Part shown: piece by piece, positions 53,758-62,269 of the stretch | Layout of the letters: each line of letters starts with the position of its first letter | How positions within the stretch are numbered: the first letter of the stretch is position 1 | Assembly: GCA_002305265.1 (NCBI GenBank) | Contig: DBQP01000005.1 | Location: 124,001 to 188,000 of the forward strand | DNA from: Prevotellaceae bacterium UBA1391 | GTDB taxonomy: Bacteria; Bacteroidota; Bacteroidia; Bacteroidales; Bacteroidaceae | Reading direction: 5' to 3' | Length of the DNA stretch: 64,000 nt | Program-made: the position numbers and the translations under genes | The notes under the pieces: model-generated | The model's input: the letters and a program-made list of their open reading frames with translations, nothing else | Database searches by the model: none | Told to the model about the DNA's origin: nothing

Positions 53758-54064
53758 AAGTGGGAAGGTTCGGATTTCATGTGAACAAAGCAAGAAGGGA
53801 TGGAGCGGCCGAAGCACGCGCGCCACACCTGCGGACAGAAGGGACAGCTGCACCCTGCCGCCAAGGCGGAACGCCCTGCAGAAGCGCGGCGAAACGCCCG
53901 TAGAAATTCGTCGGAACGCTCTATATAATAAAGTAACGCGCGCGAAGGAAGGGGCCGACAGGAGCAGCAGAGGTGCACACTTGCCGGAAGAATCAGCCAG
54001 CAGGCGCACAGACAATGGGCGCGCGAAGCCACGCAGACGGCTGCCGGCAGCCTGCATCCCATGG

Positions 54065-54095
54065 CAAAGGTAGCGGAAATATTGTGACGCGGCAA
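54065..54095 (-). promoter_or_regulatory. recG promoter
   Basis: Minus strand: TTG at 54095-54093, 20 bases, TACCTTTG at 54072-54065. This is a complete match and predicts a leader of about 300 bases (53758-54057) in which I see no gene, repeat array or clear RNA structure. Confidence 0.8.
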
Positions 54096-54297
54096 CAATT
54101 TCAGCAAGTTTTCTCGCAGCGGCACCCTTCCGGCGCCGTCAATTGTCATTCTGTCAGCCATCGGGGCAAAATAATAGCAAGAGCAACTTGTCAAGTGAGA
54201 AATGCAGCAGAAATCCTGCATCAAAACGGCATTTTTGTTTCAAAGATGTGGAAATTTGTAATTTTTTTTGAAGAAACGAAAGATTTTTGATTATATT

Positions 54298-54329
54298 TTT
54301 GATTGTTTGTTTAAAACTTGCTATCTTTG
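54298..54329 (+). promoter_or_regulatory. gdhA promoter
   Basis: TTTG at 54298-54301, 20 bases, TATCTTTG at 54322-54329, in a very AT-rich stretch. The leader to the ATG is about 85 bases. Confidence 0.85.
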
Positions 54330-54421
54330 CAGCGCAAAAACAAAAAGAAGCCAATAGGGCTTACAGATGACGCGTTAAGACGGCGACAATTCATTCCAAC
54401 TCCAATATTCAATCATCTATT

Positions 54422-55756
54422 ATGGACGCAAAAAAAGTATTAGACGACATCAAGCGTCGTTTTCCCAACGAGCCTGAATATCATCAGGCAGTATCTCAGG
54501 TGCTCCCGACCATCGAGGAAGAGTATAACAAGCACCCTGAGTTCGACAAATTGAACCTCATCGAGCGTCTCTGCATTCCAGACCGTGTCTATCAGTTCCG
54601 CGTGACTTGGACAGACGACAAGGGCAACGTGCAGACCAACATGGGTTACCGCGTCCAGCACAACAACGCCATCGGTCCCTACAAAGGCGGTATCCGCTTC
54701 CACTCCTCTGTCACGCTCAGCATCCTGAAGTTCCTCGCTTTCGAGCAGACTTTCAAGAACGCACTCACCACACTGCCCATGGGCGGCGGCAAGGGTGGCT
54801 CCGACTTCTCTCCACGCGGCAAGAGCAACGCTGAGGTCATGCGCTTCTGCCAGGCCTTCATGCTGGAGCTCACACGCCACATCGGCCCGAACGTAGACGT
54901 TCCGGCAGGTGATATCGGTGTCGGCGGACGCGAGGTGGGCTACATGTTCGGCATGTACAAGAAGCTTACGCACGAGTTCAGCGGTACGTTCACGGGCAAA
55001 GGCATTGAATTTGGTGGTTCGCTCATCCGTCCGGAGGCAACCGGCTACGGCAACGTATACTTCCTGCTGGAAATGCTCAAGACCCGCAACATCGACATCA
55101 AGGGCAAGACGGTCCTCGTCAGCGGTTCGGGCAATGTGGCTCAATATACGGTCGAGAAGCTCATCGAGCTGGGTGCGAAGCCCGTTACCCTCTCCGACTC
55201 CGACGGCTACATCTACGATCCGGACGGCATTGATGCAGAGAAGCTCGAATATGTGAAGGAGCTCAAGAACATCTATCGTGGCCGCATCCGCGAATACGCC
55301 GAGAAGTATGGCGTGAAGTATGTGGCTGGCGAGAAGCCATGGTCGGAGAAGGCCGACATCGCTCTGCCCTCCGCCACACAGAACGAGATCAACGAGGAGG
55401 CTGCCAAGACGCTCGTAGCCAACGGCGTGTTCGCCGTGAGTGAAGGTGCCAACATGCCCTCTACGCCAGAAGCCATCGAGGTGTTCCAGAATGCAAAGAT
55501 TCTCTACGCTCCGGGCAAGGCTGCCAACGCCGGCGGTGTATCGGTGTCGGGCCTCGAGATGAGTCAGAACTCTGAGCGCCTCTCATGGACGGCCGAGGAA
55601 GTGGACAACCGCCTCCACCGCATCATGAGCGAGATTCACGAGAACTGCGTGAAGTATGGCACAGAGCCTGATGGCTACGTCAACTACGAGAAGGGTGCCA
55701 ACGTGGCAGGCTTCATGAAGGTGGCCAAGGCCATGATGGCGCAGGGAATCGTATAA
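54422..55756 (+). CDS. gdhA: glutamate dehydrogenase, NADP-type hexameric
   Basis: A 444-residue small-type glutamate dehydrogenase that assimilates ammonium onto 2-oxoglutarate. Residues 85-130 carry YKGGIRFHSSVTLSILKFL and LPMGGGKGGSDF (catalytic lysines), VDVPAGDIGVGGREVGYM follows, and the nucleotide fold has VLVSGSGNVAQYTVEKL. The DSDGYIYDPDG segment after the second strand is usual for NADP(H) enzymes of this group. Strong promoter, good terminator and smooth codon use suggest high expression, as expected for the main ammonium-assimilating enzyme at high ammonium. Confidence 0.97.
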   Translation: MDAKKVLDDIKRRFPNEPEYHQAVSQVLPTIEEEYNKHPEFDKLNLIERLCIPDRVYQFRVTWTDDKGNVQTNMGYRVQHNNAIGPYKGGIRFHSSVTLSILKFLAFEQTFKNALTTLPMGGGKGGSDFSPRGKSNAEVMRFCQAFMLELTRHIGPNVDVPAGDIGVGGREVGYMFGMYKKLTHEFSGTFTGKGIEFGGSLIRPEATGYGNVYFLLEMLKTRNIDIKGKTVLVSGSGNVAQYTVEKLIELGAKPVTLSDSDGYIYDPDGIDAEKLEYVKELKNIYRGRIREYAEKYGVKYVAGEKPWSEKADIALPSATQNEINEEAAKTLVANGVFAVSEGANMPSTPEAIEVFQNAKILYAPGKAANAGGVSVSGLEMSQNSERLSWTAEEVDNRLHRIMSEIHENCVKYGTEPDGYVNYEKGANVAGFMKVAKAMMAQGIV

Positions 55757-55816
55757 ACCAAGCCTGCACCCAACTATCTCGCAGGAACATCCTGCCCACA
55801 CAACTCACAAAGATTC

Positions 55817-55854
55817 AAGCGCAGCTGCCCGTCACAGAACGAGCGGCTGCGCTT
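55817..55854 (+). terminator. intrinsic terminator of gdhA
   Basis: Arms AAGCGCAGC (55817-55825) and GCTGCGCTT (55846-55854), with T-rich sequence after, 60 bases past the stop. The rest of 55757-56071 shows only the promoter of the next gene. Confidence 0.75.
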
Positions 55855-56018
55855 TCTTTAGTCTTCCACAGCGAGAAAAATGACCTAAATACACGAATAT
55901 ATTCCCGCCTGCGGCCGACGCCGCATTCCGCAGCCAGCGCAGCCAAAACGAACCAAGGCGCCACGCCGGCAGGCAGCGGAAAATAGCAATTGGAAACAGA
56001 AAAATCACAGGGGAACTG

Positions 56019-56049
56019 TTGACAATGGGCTTTGAATGTCGTATCTTTA
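56019..56049 (+). promoter_or_regulatory. Nudix gene promoter
   Basis: TTG at 56019-56021, 20 bases, TATCTTTA at 56042-56049 (last base off consensus). It rules out the in-frame start at 56036. Confidence 0.7.
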
Positions 56050-56071
56050 CACACAAAACACAAAGAGAAAG

Positions 56072-56479
56072 ATGAAACATTTCAACGTCGTTGCCGCCAT
56101 CATCCGCGTGGACGGTGAGATTCTGTGCATGCAGCGTGGAAAAACAAAGTACGAATACACCAGCATGAAGTGGGAGTTTCCCGGCGGAAAGATAGAGCCG
56201 GGAGAGACGCCGGAAGAAGCCCTGCACCGCGAGATTCGCGAGGAGCTGGAGATCGACATCCAAGTGGACCAGCATCTCATCACCGTGGCGCACACCTACC
56301 CCGATTTCTCGGTCACACTCCAATGTTTCCTATGCACCGCCCAGACCAAGACATTCACCATGCGCGAACACAACTCCTTCATCTGGACACGCCCGGAGCA
56401 CATCGACCAACTGGACTGGGTGGCGGCCGACGACGAAGTGATTGCGCGCATCAAATCGTGGGCGGCTGAGAACTCGTAG
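56072..56479 (+). CDS. MutT/NudG-type Nudix hydrolase
   Basis: A 135-residue Nudix hydrolase. The Nudix box is GGKIEPGETPEEALHREIRE followed by ELEIDI; the usual Gly near its end is Glu here, as in many relatives. The N-terminal VVAAIIRVDGEILCMQRG and KWEFPGGK fit MutT and CTP pyrophosphohydrolase types, which cleanse damaged nucleotides. Which nucleotide it prefers is not clear. vsr follows 54 bases downstream on the same strand, so both may serve genome maintenance. Confidence 0.93.
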   Translation: MKHFNVVAAIIRVDGEILCMQRGKTKYEYTSMKWEFPGGKIEPGETPEEALHREIREELEIDIQVDQHLITVAHTYPDFSVTLQCFLCTAQTKTFTMREHNSFIWTRPEHIDQLDWVAADDEVIARIKSWAAENS

Positions 56480-56533
56480 GTAACAGGCCTGCCCTAACCC
56501 TTCCTACAAACAGCCAAAACGCCCTACCAAGCC

Positions 56534-57055
56534 ATGAATCCAACCACCACCGCACAGCGCCACCAAAATATGGCCGCCATCAAAGGGAAGAATACACAGC
56601 CCGAGATGGTGGTCAGACGCTTTCTGTTCGCTCGTGGATTCAGGTATCGGATTCATCACCCGCGGCTACCGGGCCATCCGGACATCGTACTGCGGAAATA
56701 CAACACCGTCATCTTTGTGAACGGATGCTTCTGGCATGGACATGCGGATTGCCGGTATTTTCGCCTTCCCAAGACGAACACCGCGTTCTGGGAGAGCAAA
56801 ATCGCCCGCAACCAGGCACGCGACCAGAAAGACCAACAGGCGCTGGCCAAATTGGGATGGCACAGCATCACAGTGTGGGAATGCCAGCTGAAAACTGAGG
56901 AGATGCGCAACGCAACGTTGGAATCCTTGGCCCTCACCCTCCGACATATATACCTAAAAGACCGCGCCAAGCGCTACTCTCTGTCTGAAGAAGACAATCC
57001 TATGATGGCAGCTGAGGCCAGTGAGCGCTCTTTAGAGCCATCGCCATCCAGTTGA
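56534..57055 (+). CDS. vsr: very short patch repair endonuclease
   Basis: A 173-residue Vsr-like endonuclease, which nicks beside T:G mismatches that arise from deaminated 5-methylcytosine. The N-terminal RHQNMAAIKGKNTQPEMVVRR, the catalytic LPGHPDIVLRKYNTVIFVNG with its Asp, and CFWHGHADCRYFRLPKTN with zinc-ligand Cys/His are all present, as is the GWHSITVWECQL segment. The last 25 residues (after RAKRYSLS) are an extra tail. No cytosine methyltransferase is adjacent, so this is an orphan copy in the window. Confidence 0.93.
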   Translation: MNPTTTAQRHQNMAAIKGKNTQPEMVVRRFLFARGFRYRIHHPRLPGHPDIVLRKYNTVIFVNGCFWHGHADCRYFRLPKTNTAFWESKIARNQARDQKDQQALAKLGWHSITVWECQLKTEEMRNATLESLALTLRHIYLKDRAKRYSLSEEDNPMMAAEASERSLEPSPSS

Positions 57056-57178
57056 TATAGCCTCCATGGCCAATCAGATTCACTATTTGCCACACGGCAT
57101 GCAGCATGCGCCGTGTTTTTCGTCCGTATTGATCATTTTCTCTGGACGCAAAAACAAGGCTATCCCGCAAAAAAATCG

Positions 57179-57186
57179 TAACTTTG
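57179..57186 (+). promoter_or_regulatory. promoter -7 element of the receiver/PEP-synthase-like gene
   Basis: TAACTTTG about 30 bases before the ATG; no clear -33 TTG. Confidence 0.6.
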
Positions 57187-57214
57187 TCTGCACCCTTCCC
57201 AAACTACGCCCGCT

Positions 57215-60200
57215 ATGCTCCATCCCGACAATCCTGACAATGCGCTCTACAGCATTGACAACGAAGATATAGTCCCTGCGAACCGAACTATCAGCAAGTC
57301 TCCGCTGATCCTGCACGACACGCAGTTCGTCGATCTCATGAAGCGGCGGATCTTCAACGTTCTCCTCGTCGCCAATCCTTACGACGCCTTCATGCTGGAA
57401 GACGATGGACGCATCGACGAGAAGATTTTCGACGAGTATGCCAAGCTCGGACTGCGCTTCCCGCCCCGCTTCGTGCAGGTGGCATCGCAAGAAGAGGCTG
57501 AGAACGAATTGAGGAAGACGAGCTTCGAACTCATCATCTGCATGCCTGGAACGGACAACAACGACGTCTTCGACATCGCCCGACACATCAAGGAATTCAA
57601 CCCGCAGGTGCCCATCGTGGTGCTCACTCCCTTCTCGCACGGCATCACCAAGCGCATGGAGAACGAAGACCTAAGCATCTTCGAGTATGTCTTCTGCTGG
57701 CTCGGCAATACGGAATTGCTGCTTTCCATCATCAAACTCATCGAGGACAAGATGAACCTCGAGGCCGACACCAAAGCAGGCGTGCAGATGATTCTGCTCG
57801 TCGAGGACTCCATCCGTTTCTACAGCTCCATCCTCCCCAATCTCTATAAGTTCGTGCTCCAGCAAAGCTTGAACTTCGCGACAGAGGCGCTCAACTCGCA
57901 ACTCGAGACGCTGCGCATGCGCGGACGACCGAAAATTGTGCTGGCACGCAGCTACGAAGAAGCCTGGGCACTTTGGGAACGCTACAGCGACAACGTGCTC
58001 GGCGTGATTTCCGATTGCCGCTTCCCTCGCGGCGGCGTCAAGGATGAGCGCGCCGGTTTCGATCTACTCAGCGCCATCCGCAATCAGGACGAGTATGTGC
58101 CGCTCATCATGGAGTCGTCGGAATCTGAGAACGAAGCCCTTGCCAAACAATGCAAGGCGAAGTTCATCGACAAGAACTCGAAGAAGATGAATGTCGACCT
58201 GCGCCAACTCATTCTCTACTATTTCGGCTTTGGCGACTTCATCTTCCGCAACCCCGACACCATGGAGGAGGTGGCGCGACTCAAGAACCTAAAAGACTTG
58301 CAGGACAACATCTTCAAGCTTCCCAAAGAGTCGCTGCTCTACCATGTCTCACACAACAACGTCAGCCGCTGGCTCAACTCGCGCGCACTATTTCCCATCG
58401 CCGAAGTGCTGAAGAAGATCACGTGGAACTCCTTCCAGGACATCGACATGCACCGCCAGATTATCTACGACACCATCGTGGCCTACCGCAAGATGAAGAA
58501 CCAGGGTGTCGTAGCCGTCTTCCACCGCGAGCGCTTCGACGCATTTTCCAACTTCGCCCGCATTGGCGAAGGTTCGCTGGGTGGCAAAGGCCGAGGCATC
58601 GCCTTCCTCGACCACATCATCAAGCGCCACACCGACCTCAACCAGTTTGCCAACGCCCGGGTGATGATTCCGAAGACTGTGGTGCTCTGCACCGACATCT
58701 TCGACGAGTTCATGGACACCAATGAACTCTATCAGGTGGCGCTCTCCGACATCTCCGACGAGCAAATTCTCCAGTATTTCCTCCACGCCCGATTGCCTGA
58801 ACGGCTGGCCGAAGACCTCATGGCCTTTCTTGAGGTTGTCCGCCAGCCCATCGCCATCCGCTCTTCTTCTTTGCTGGAAGACTCGCACTACCAGCCTTTT
58901 GCCGGCATCTACAGCACATATATGATTCCTGCTGCCGGCGACAAATACACCCGCCTGCGCATGCTGTCCGACGCCATCAAGGCTGTCTACGCCTCTGTCT
59001 ACTACCGCGCCTCCAAAGACTATATGACCGCCACCTCCAACGTCATCGACCAGGAGAAGATGGCCGTCATCCTCCAGGAGGTCGTCGGCAAGCCCTACGG
59101 CACGCGCTTCTATCCCCACATCTCCGGCGTGGCGCGCAGCGTCAACTACTACCCCATCAACGACGAGCGCGCCGAGGAAGGCGTCGTCAACCTCGCGCTC
59201 GGACTCGGAAAGTACATCGTCGATGGCGGACTGAACCTCCGCGTCTCCCCGGCCCACCCCCACCAGGTGATGCAGCTCAGCGAGATGGAAATCGCCCTGC
59301 GCGAGACTCAGACCCAATTCTATGCGCTCGACCTCACCAACATGACCGAGCAGTTCAAGGTCGACGACAGCTTCAACCTCCTCAAGCTTTCTGTGCGCGA
59401 GGCTGAGAAGGACAACTCGCTCCAGTACATCGCCTCCACCTTCGACCCCTACGACCAAGTCATCCGCGACGGCATCTACGAAGGTGGCCGGAAAATCATC
59501 AGTTTTTGCGGCGTACTCCAGCACAACGTGTTCCCCCTGCCCGAACTGCTCACCCTCGTCATGCGCTACGGGCAGGAAGACATGCGCCGGCCCGTCGAAA
59601 TCGAGTTTGCCTGCACCATCAATCCCGACCGCACGGGCGACTTCTACCTGCTGCAGATTCGTCCGATGGTGGACAACAAGGCCCTGCTCGACGAAGACCT
59701 CACGGCCATCCCCGACGAGCAGACCATCATTCGGTCGCACAATGCCATCGGCCACGGCATCTTCACCGACATCGAGGACATCGTCTACGTCAAGACGCGC
59801 CACCCGCAGACCGGCGAGAACACCTATACGGCATCGCACAACCCCGCCATCGCCGACGAGGTCGAGCGCCTCAACCGCGAGTTCCTCCACGCACAGAAAA
59901 ACTACGTGCTGGTCGGTCCCGGACGCTGGGGCAGCAGCGACCCCTGGCTCGGAGTGCCCGTGAAGTGGCCGGCCATCAGCGCCGCCAAAGTCATCGTCGA
60001 GGCCGGACTCACCAACTACCGCGTCGATCCCTCGCAAGGCACCCACTTCTTCCAAAACCTCACGTCGCTCGGCGTAGGCTACTTCACCGTCAACGACTTC
60101 ATCGGCGATGGCATCTTCCGCTCCGACTATCTCGACTCCCTACCCGCCGTGCACGAGACGGCGCACATCCGCCATGTGCATCTCCCAGTCCCGCTCGTCA

Positions 60201-60247
60201 TCAAAATCGACGGAACAAAGAAAGAAGGCGTCATCATGAACGCCTGA
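57215..60247 (+). CDS. receiver-domain/PEP-pyruvate-binding fusion protein
   Basis: A 1010-residue cytoplasmic protein. Residues about 45-175 look like a degenerate response-regulator receiver. Residues about 190-325 look like a second receiver that keeps the acidic pair (Glu197, Asp198 in LLVEDS), a phosphoacceptor Asp267 in ISDCRFP, Ser301 in IMESSE and Lys320 in FIDKNS. From about 445 to 830 comes the ATP-grasp-type PPDK_N domain (GEGSLGGKGRGIAFL, IAIRSSSLLEDSHYQPFAG, LLQIRPM). The last 180 residues (YVLVGPGRWGSSDPW, DPSQGTHFFQNL) are unfamiliar. The phosphohistidine swivel and PEP-binding barrel of true PEP synthase are not visible. Databases usually label such proteins phosphoenolpyruvate synthase; that activity seems doubtful. 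Confidence 0.8.
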   Translation: MLHPDNPDNALYSIDNEDIVPANRTISKSPLILHDTQFVDLMKRRIFNVLLVANPYDAFMLEDDGRIDEKIFDEYAKLGLRFPPRFVQVASQEEAENELRKTSFELIICMPGTDNNDVFDIARHIKEFNPQVPIVVLTPFSHGITKRMENEDLSIFEYVFCWLGNTELLLSIIKLIEDKMNLEADTKAGVQMILLVEDSIRFYSSILPNLYKFVLQQSLNFATEALNSQLETLRMRGRPKIVLARSYEEAWALWERYSDNVLGVISDCRFPRGGVKDERAGFDLLSAIRNQDEYVPLIMESSESENEALAKQCKAKFIDKNSKKMNVDLRQLILYYFGFGDFIFRNPDTMEEVARLKNLKDLQDNIFKLPKESLLYHVSHNNVSRWLNSRALFPIAEVLKKITWNSFQDIDMHRQIIYDTIVAYRKMKNQGVVAVFHRERFDAFSNFARIGEGSLGGKGRGIAFLDHIIKRHTDLNQFANARVMIPKTVVLCTDIFDEFMDTNELYQVALSDISDEQILQYFLHARLPERLAEDLMAFLEVVRQPIAIRSSSLLEDSHYQPFAGIYSTYMIPAAGDKYTRLRMLSDAIKAVYASVYYRASKDYMTATSNVIDQEKMAVILQEVVGKPYGTRFYPHISGVARSVNYYPINDERAEEGVVNLALGLGKYIVDGGLNLRVSPAHPHQVMQLSEMEIALRETQTQFYALDLTNMTEQFKVDDSFNLLKLSVREAEKDNSLQYIASTFDPYDQVIRDGIYEGGRKIISFCGVLQHNVFPLPELLTLVMRYGQEDMRRPVEIEFACTINPDRTGDFYLLQIRPMVDNKALLDEDLTAIPDEQTIIRSHNAIGHGIFTDIEDIVYVKTRHPQTGENTYTASHNPAIADEVERLNREFLHAQKNYVLVGPGRWGSSDPWLGVPVKWPAISAAKVIVEAGLTNYRVDPSQGTHFFQNLTSLGVGYFTVNDFIGDGIFRSDYLDSLPAVHETAHIRHVHLPVPLVIKIDGTKKEGVIMNA

Positions 60248-60324
60248 CCGCCGGGCCACGGCCGCGCCATCAAAAGCAAGCCGCCTGACCGGCTGTGGCT
60301 CAACCTGTTGCGTTTATCCGCACG

Positions 60325-60470
60325 GGAAGGCCTTGCCAAAGAACTGCGAAGGCCTTGTCGGCGGCGCACGAAGGCCTTCTTACAGAAAACGAACGCAGTC
60401 GTTCTCGATTTCGAACGCAGTCGTTTTCGATTTCGAACGCACTCGTTTGGGATTACGAACGCTGTCGTTC
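60325..60470. repeat. 22-bp periodic intergenic array 10 (three B, four A)
   Basis: B units begin at 60326 (GAAGGCCTTGC), 60348 (GAAGGCCTTGT) and 60370 (GAAGGCCTTCT); A units begin at 60391, 60413, 60435 (GAACGCACTCG) and 60457 (GAACGCTGTCG). Spacings are 22, 22, 21, 22, 22 and 22. This is the longest run seen, seven consecutive units. The rest of 60248-60644 holds no gene. Confidence 0.92.
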
Positions 60471-60644
60471 ACAACGCCGCTGCGCTCCGCCCACCACACA
60501 GGCGGCCAGCCTCCACTCCACCAGAGGCCGACGCCCACCGCACAAGGCCGCCAGCAGCTGGAAACAGCAGCTGCCGCCTACGTCCGACATACGGCCAGAA
60601 AACTCGGCCGCTTCATCTAAAACATCTCAATAGTTTATTTCTTC

Positions 60645-61292
60645 ATGGATTTATTCTTTGATCTCGACGGCACACTCACCGACTCTGGCGAGGGCATCAT
60701 GCGCTCCGCCCAGTACGCCCTCAGCAAGATGGGCATCGAAGTAGACGACTACCGCACGCTCCGCAAGTTTGTCGGTCCTCCGCTCGAAGACTCCTTCATC
60801 GAGTTCTACGGCATGTCGGCCGAAGAAGCCGAGTGTGCCACCGCATTCTACCGCGAGCGGTTCGCCGTGAAAGGGCGCTACGAGAACTATGTATACGCCG
60901 GCATCGGAAAGTCGCTGCAGACGCTGTCCGACGCAGGCCATCGCTTCGTCATCGCCACCTCGCGCACGGCCCGCATGGCAGACGAGATACTCCGCTACTT
61001 CCACCTGCGCCACCACTTCATCTACGTCGGCGGCCGCGATGAGGAGGGACGCCTCCACAGCAAGACCGACGTTTTGCTCGACTGTCTCGCACATCTCCAT
61101 ATCTCCGCCGCCGAAGCCCTCATGATCGGCGACCGCCACTTCGACATCGATGGCGCACGCGAAGTCGGCATGCCCTCCATGGGCGTGCTCTGGGGCTACG
61201 GCGACCGGGCCGAGATGGAGGAGGCTGCGGCCGACTACATCGTGGAGAGCCCGGAGGAGATGGTCGAAACGATTGCGCGGATTGCGCAATGA
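60645..61292 (+). CDS. HAD-IA family hydrolase (phosphoglycolate phosphatase-like)
   Basis: A 215-residue HAD phosphatase. Motif I is LFFDLDGTLTDSG at the N-terminus, motif II FVIATSRT, motif III the lysine in SKTDVL, and motif IV IGDRHFDIDGAREVGMPSMGVLWGYG. The helical C1 cap (residues about 15-85) and the GMPSMGVLWGYG ending resemble phosphoglycolate phosphatases. The substrate is uncertain. It is followed after 75 bases by the ComF-like gene. Confidence 0.92.
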   Translation: MDLFFDLDGTLTDSGEGIMRSAQYALSKMGIEVDDYRTLRKFVGPPLEDSFIEFYGMSAEEAECATAFYRERFAVKGRYENYVYAGIGKSLQTLSDAGHRFVIATSRTARMADEILRYFHLRHHFIYVGGRDEEGRLHSKTDVLLDCLAHLHISAAEALMIGDRHFDIDGAREVGMPSMGVLWGYGDRAEMEEAAADYIVESPEEMVETIARIAQ

Positions 61293-61367
61293 CCGCGCCT
61301 GCAGCATTTCCAACGCACACGCCACGCGCTCGATTGTCCACCACTTACACGTTCCTGCCTACATGCC

Positions 61368-62177
61368 ATGAACCTGCTGCACGACTTCCTCGACCTGCTG
61401 CTGCCGCCGGCTTGTCCCCGCTGCGGCCGACGCATCAGCCGCGCTGAGCGGCCTCTCTGCCTGGCGTGCCAGATGCAGCTCGAGCGCGTGGCCTACGAAG
61501 GGCCGGGACGGCATGGCTTCATCGAGCGCATCTTCTGGGGCCAGTTGCCCATCGAGCGTGCCACGGCGATGTGCTACTACCACAGCGAGGAGACGCGCCG
61601 CATGATTCATTCCATCAAGTATGCCGACCGTCCGGATGTGGCCGAAGCACTGGCCGCTGTCTGGGCGCGAGAGGCGCTCGCACAGGGTTTCTTCGAAGGC
61701 ATCGAGGCCGTCATTCCACTGCCGCTCCACCGCGTCCGGCAAGGCCAGCGAGGCTACAACCAGTCGGAATGGCTGGCACGCGGCATCCACCGCATCACGG
61801 GCCTGCCCGTGCTCGACGCCATCGTCGTGCGCACCGTCAACAATCCCAGCCAGACGCTCGCAGGGCGCGACAAGCGCCGCGACAACGTGGAAGGCATTTT
61901 CACGCTCAACCCCGCTCCTGCGGCACAGGCCGCCATCCACGGGCTGCGCGGCCGCCACGTCCTGCTCGTCGACGACGTGCTCACGACGGGGGCGACGCTG
62001 CTCTCCTGCGGCCGTGCCCTCTGCGGCATTCCCGCGCTGCGCCTCTCCATCTTTGCACTGGCCTATGCCGGCGAGCTCGTGCCCGACATCGTCGACGACG
62101 ACGTGCTGGATGATTCCAATGCTGTCGTCGTCGAGCACCACCGTCCCGACGGTGTCAGCACGGAACGGCTGACCTAA
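61368..62177 (+). CDS. ComF family protein (phosphoribosyltransferase fold)
   Basis: A 269-residue ComF-like protein. The N-terminus carries a zinc-finger pair (CPRCGRR and CLACQ, residues about 17-40), then IHSIKYADRPDVAEAL, PLPLHRVRQGQRGYNQSEWLA and the PRPP-binding loop VLLVDDVLTTGATL. Relatives help DNA uptake during natural transformation in Gram-positive and some Gram-negative bacteria, but the family is widespread and no other competence gene is here. The last 30 residues are a poorly conserved acidic tail. It is convergent with fhs. Confidence 0.92.
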   Translation: MNLLHDFLDLLLPPACPRCGRRISRAERPLCLACQMQLERVAYEGPGRHGFIERIFWGQLPIERATAMCYYHSEETRRMIHSIKYADRPDVAEALAAVWAREALAQGFFEGIEAVIPLPLHRVRQGQRGYNQSEWLARGIHRITGLPVLDAIVVRTVNNPSQTLAGRDKRRDNVEGIFTLNPAPAAQAAIHGLRGRHVLLVDDVLTTGATLLSCGRALCGIPALRLSIFALAYAGELVPDIVDDDVLDDSNAVVVEHHRPDGVSTERLT

Positions 62178-62201
62178 AGGCACGCGAAGGAGCATAAACA
62201 G

Positions 62202-62243
62202 TCATGGCCATGCAGCGTGGAATTCCACACCGCATGGCCATGA
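62202..62243. repeat. nested palindrome between comF-like gene and fhs
   Basis: A 42-bp inverted repeat built from three self-complementary blocks: CATGGCCATG (62203-62212), GTGGAATTCCAC (62217-62228) and CATGGCCATG again (62233-62242), with centres 15 bp apart. As a whole it forms one long hairpin with only two mismatched positions per side. It lies 25 bases after the comF-like stop and 27 bases before the fhs stop, so it may end both transcripts, though no U-run follows. Confidence 0.8.
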
Positions 62244-62269
62244 TTCCGAATGGGCCGCGCCTCAGCGCC

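Noticed and set aside
53758..54057. N-terminal extension of RecG by 100 residues
   Set aside because: The family starts at the MLTLDQDITYVPG segment, and the extension would begin at the transcription start predicted from the promoter at 54065-54095.
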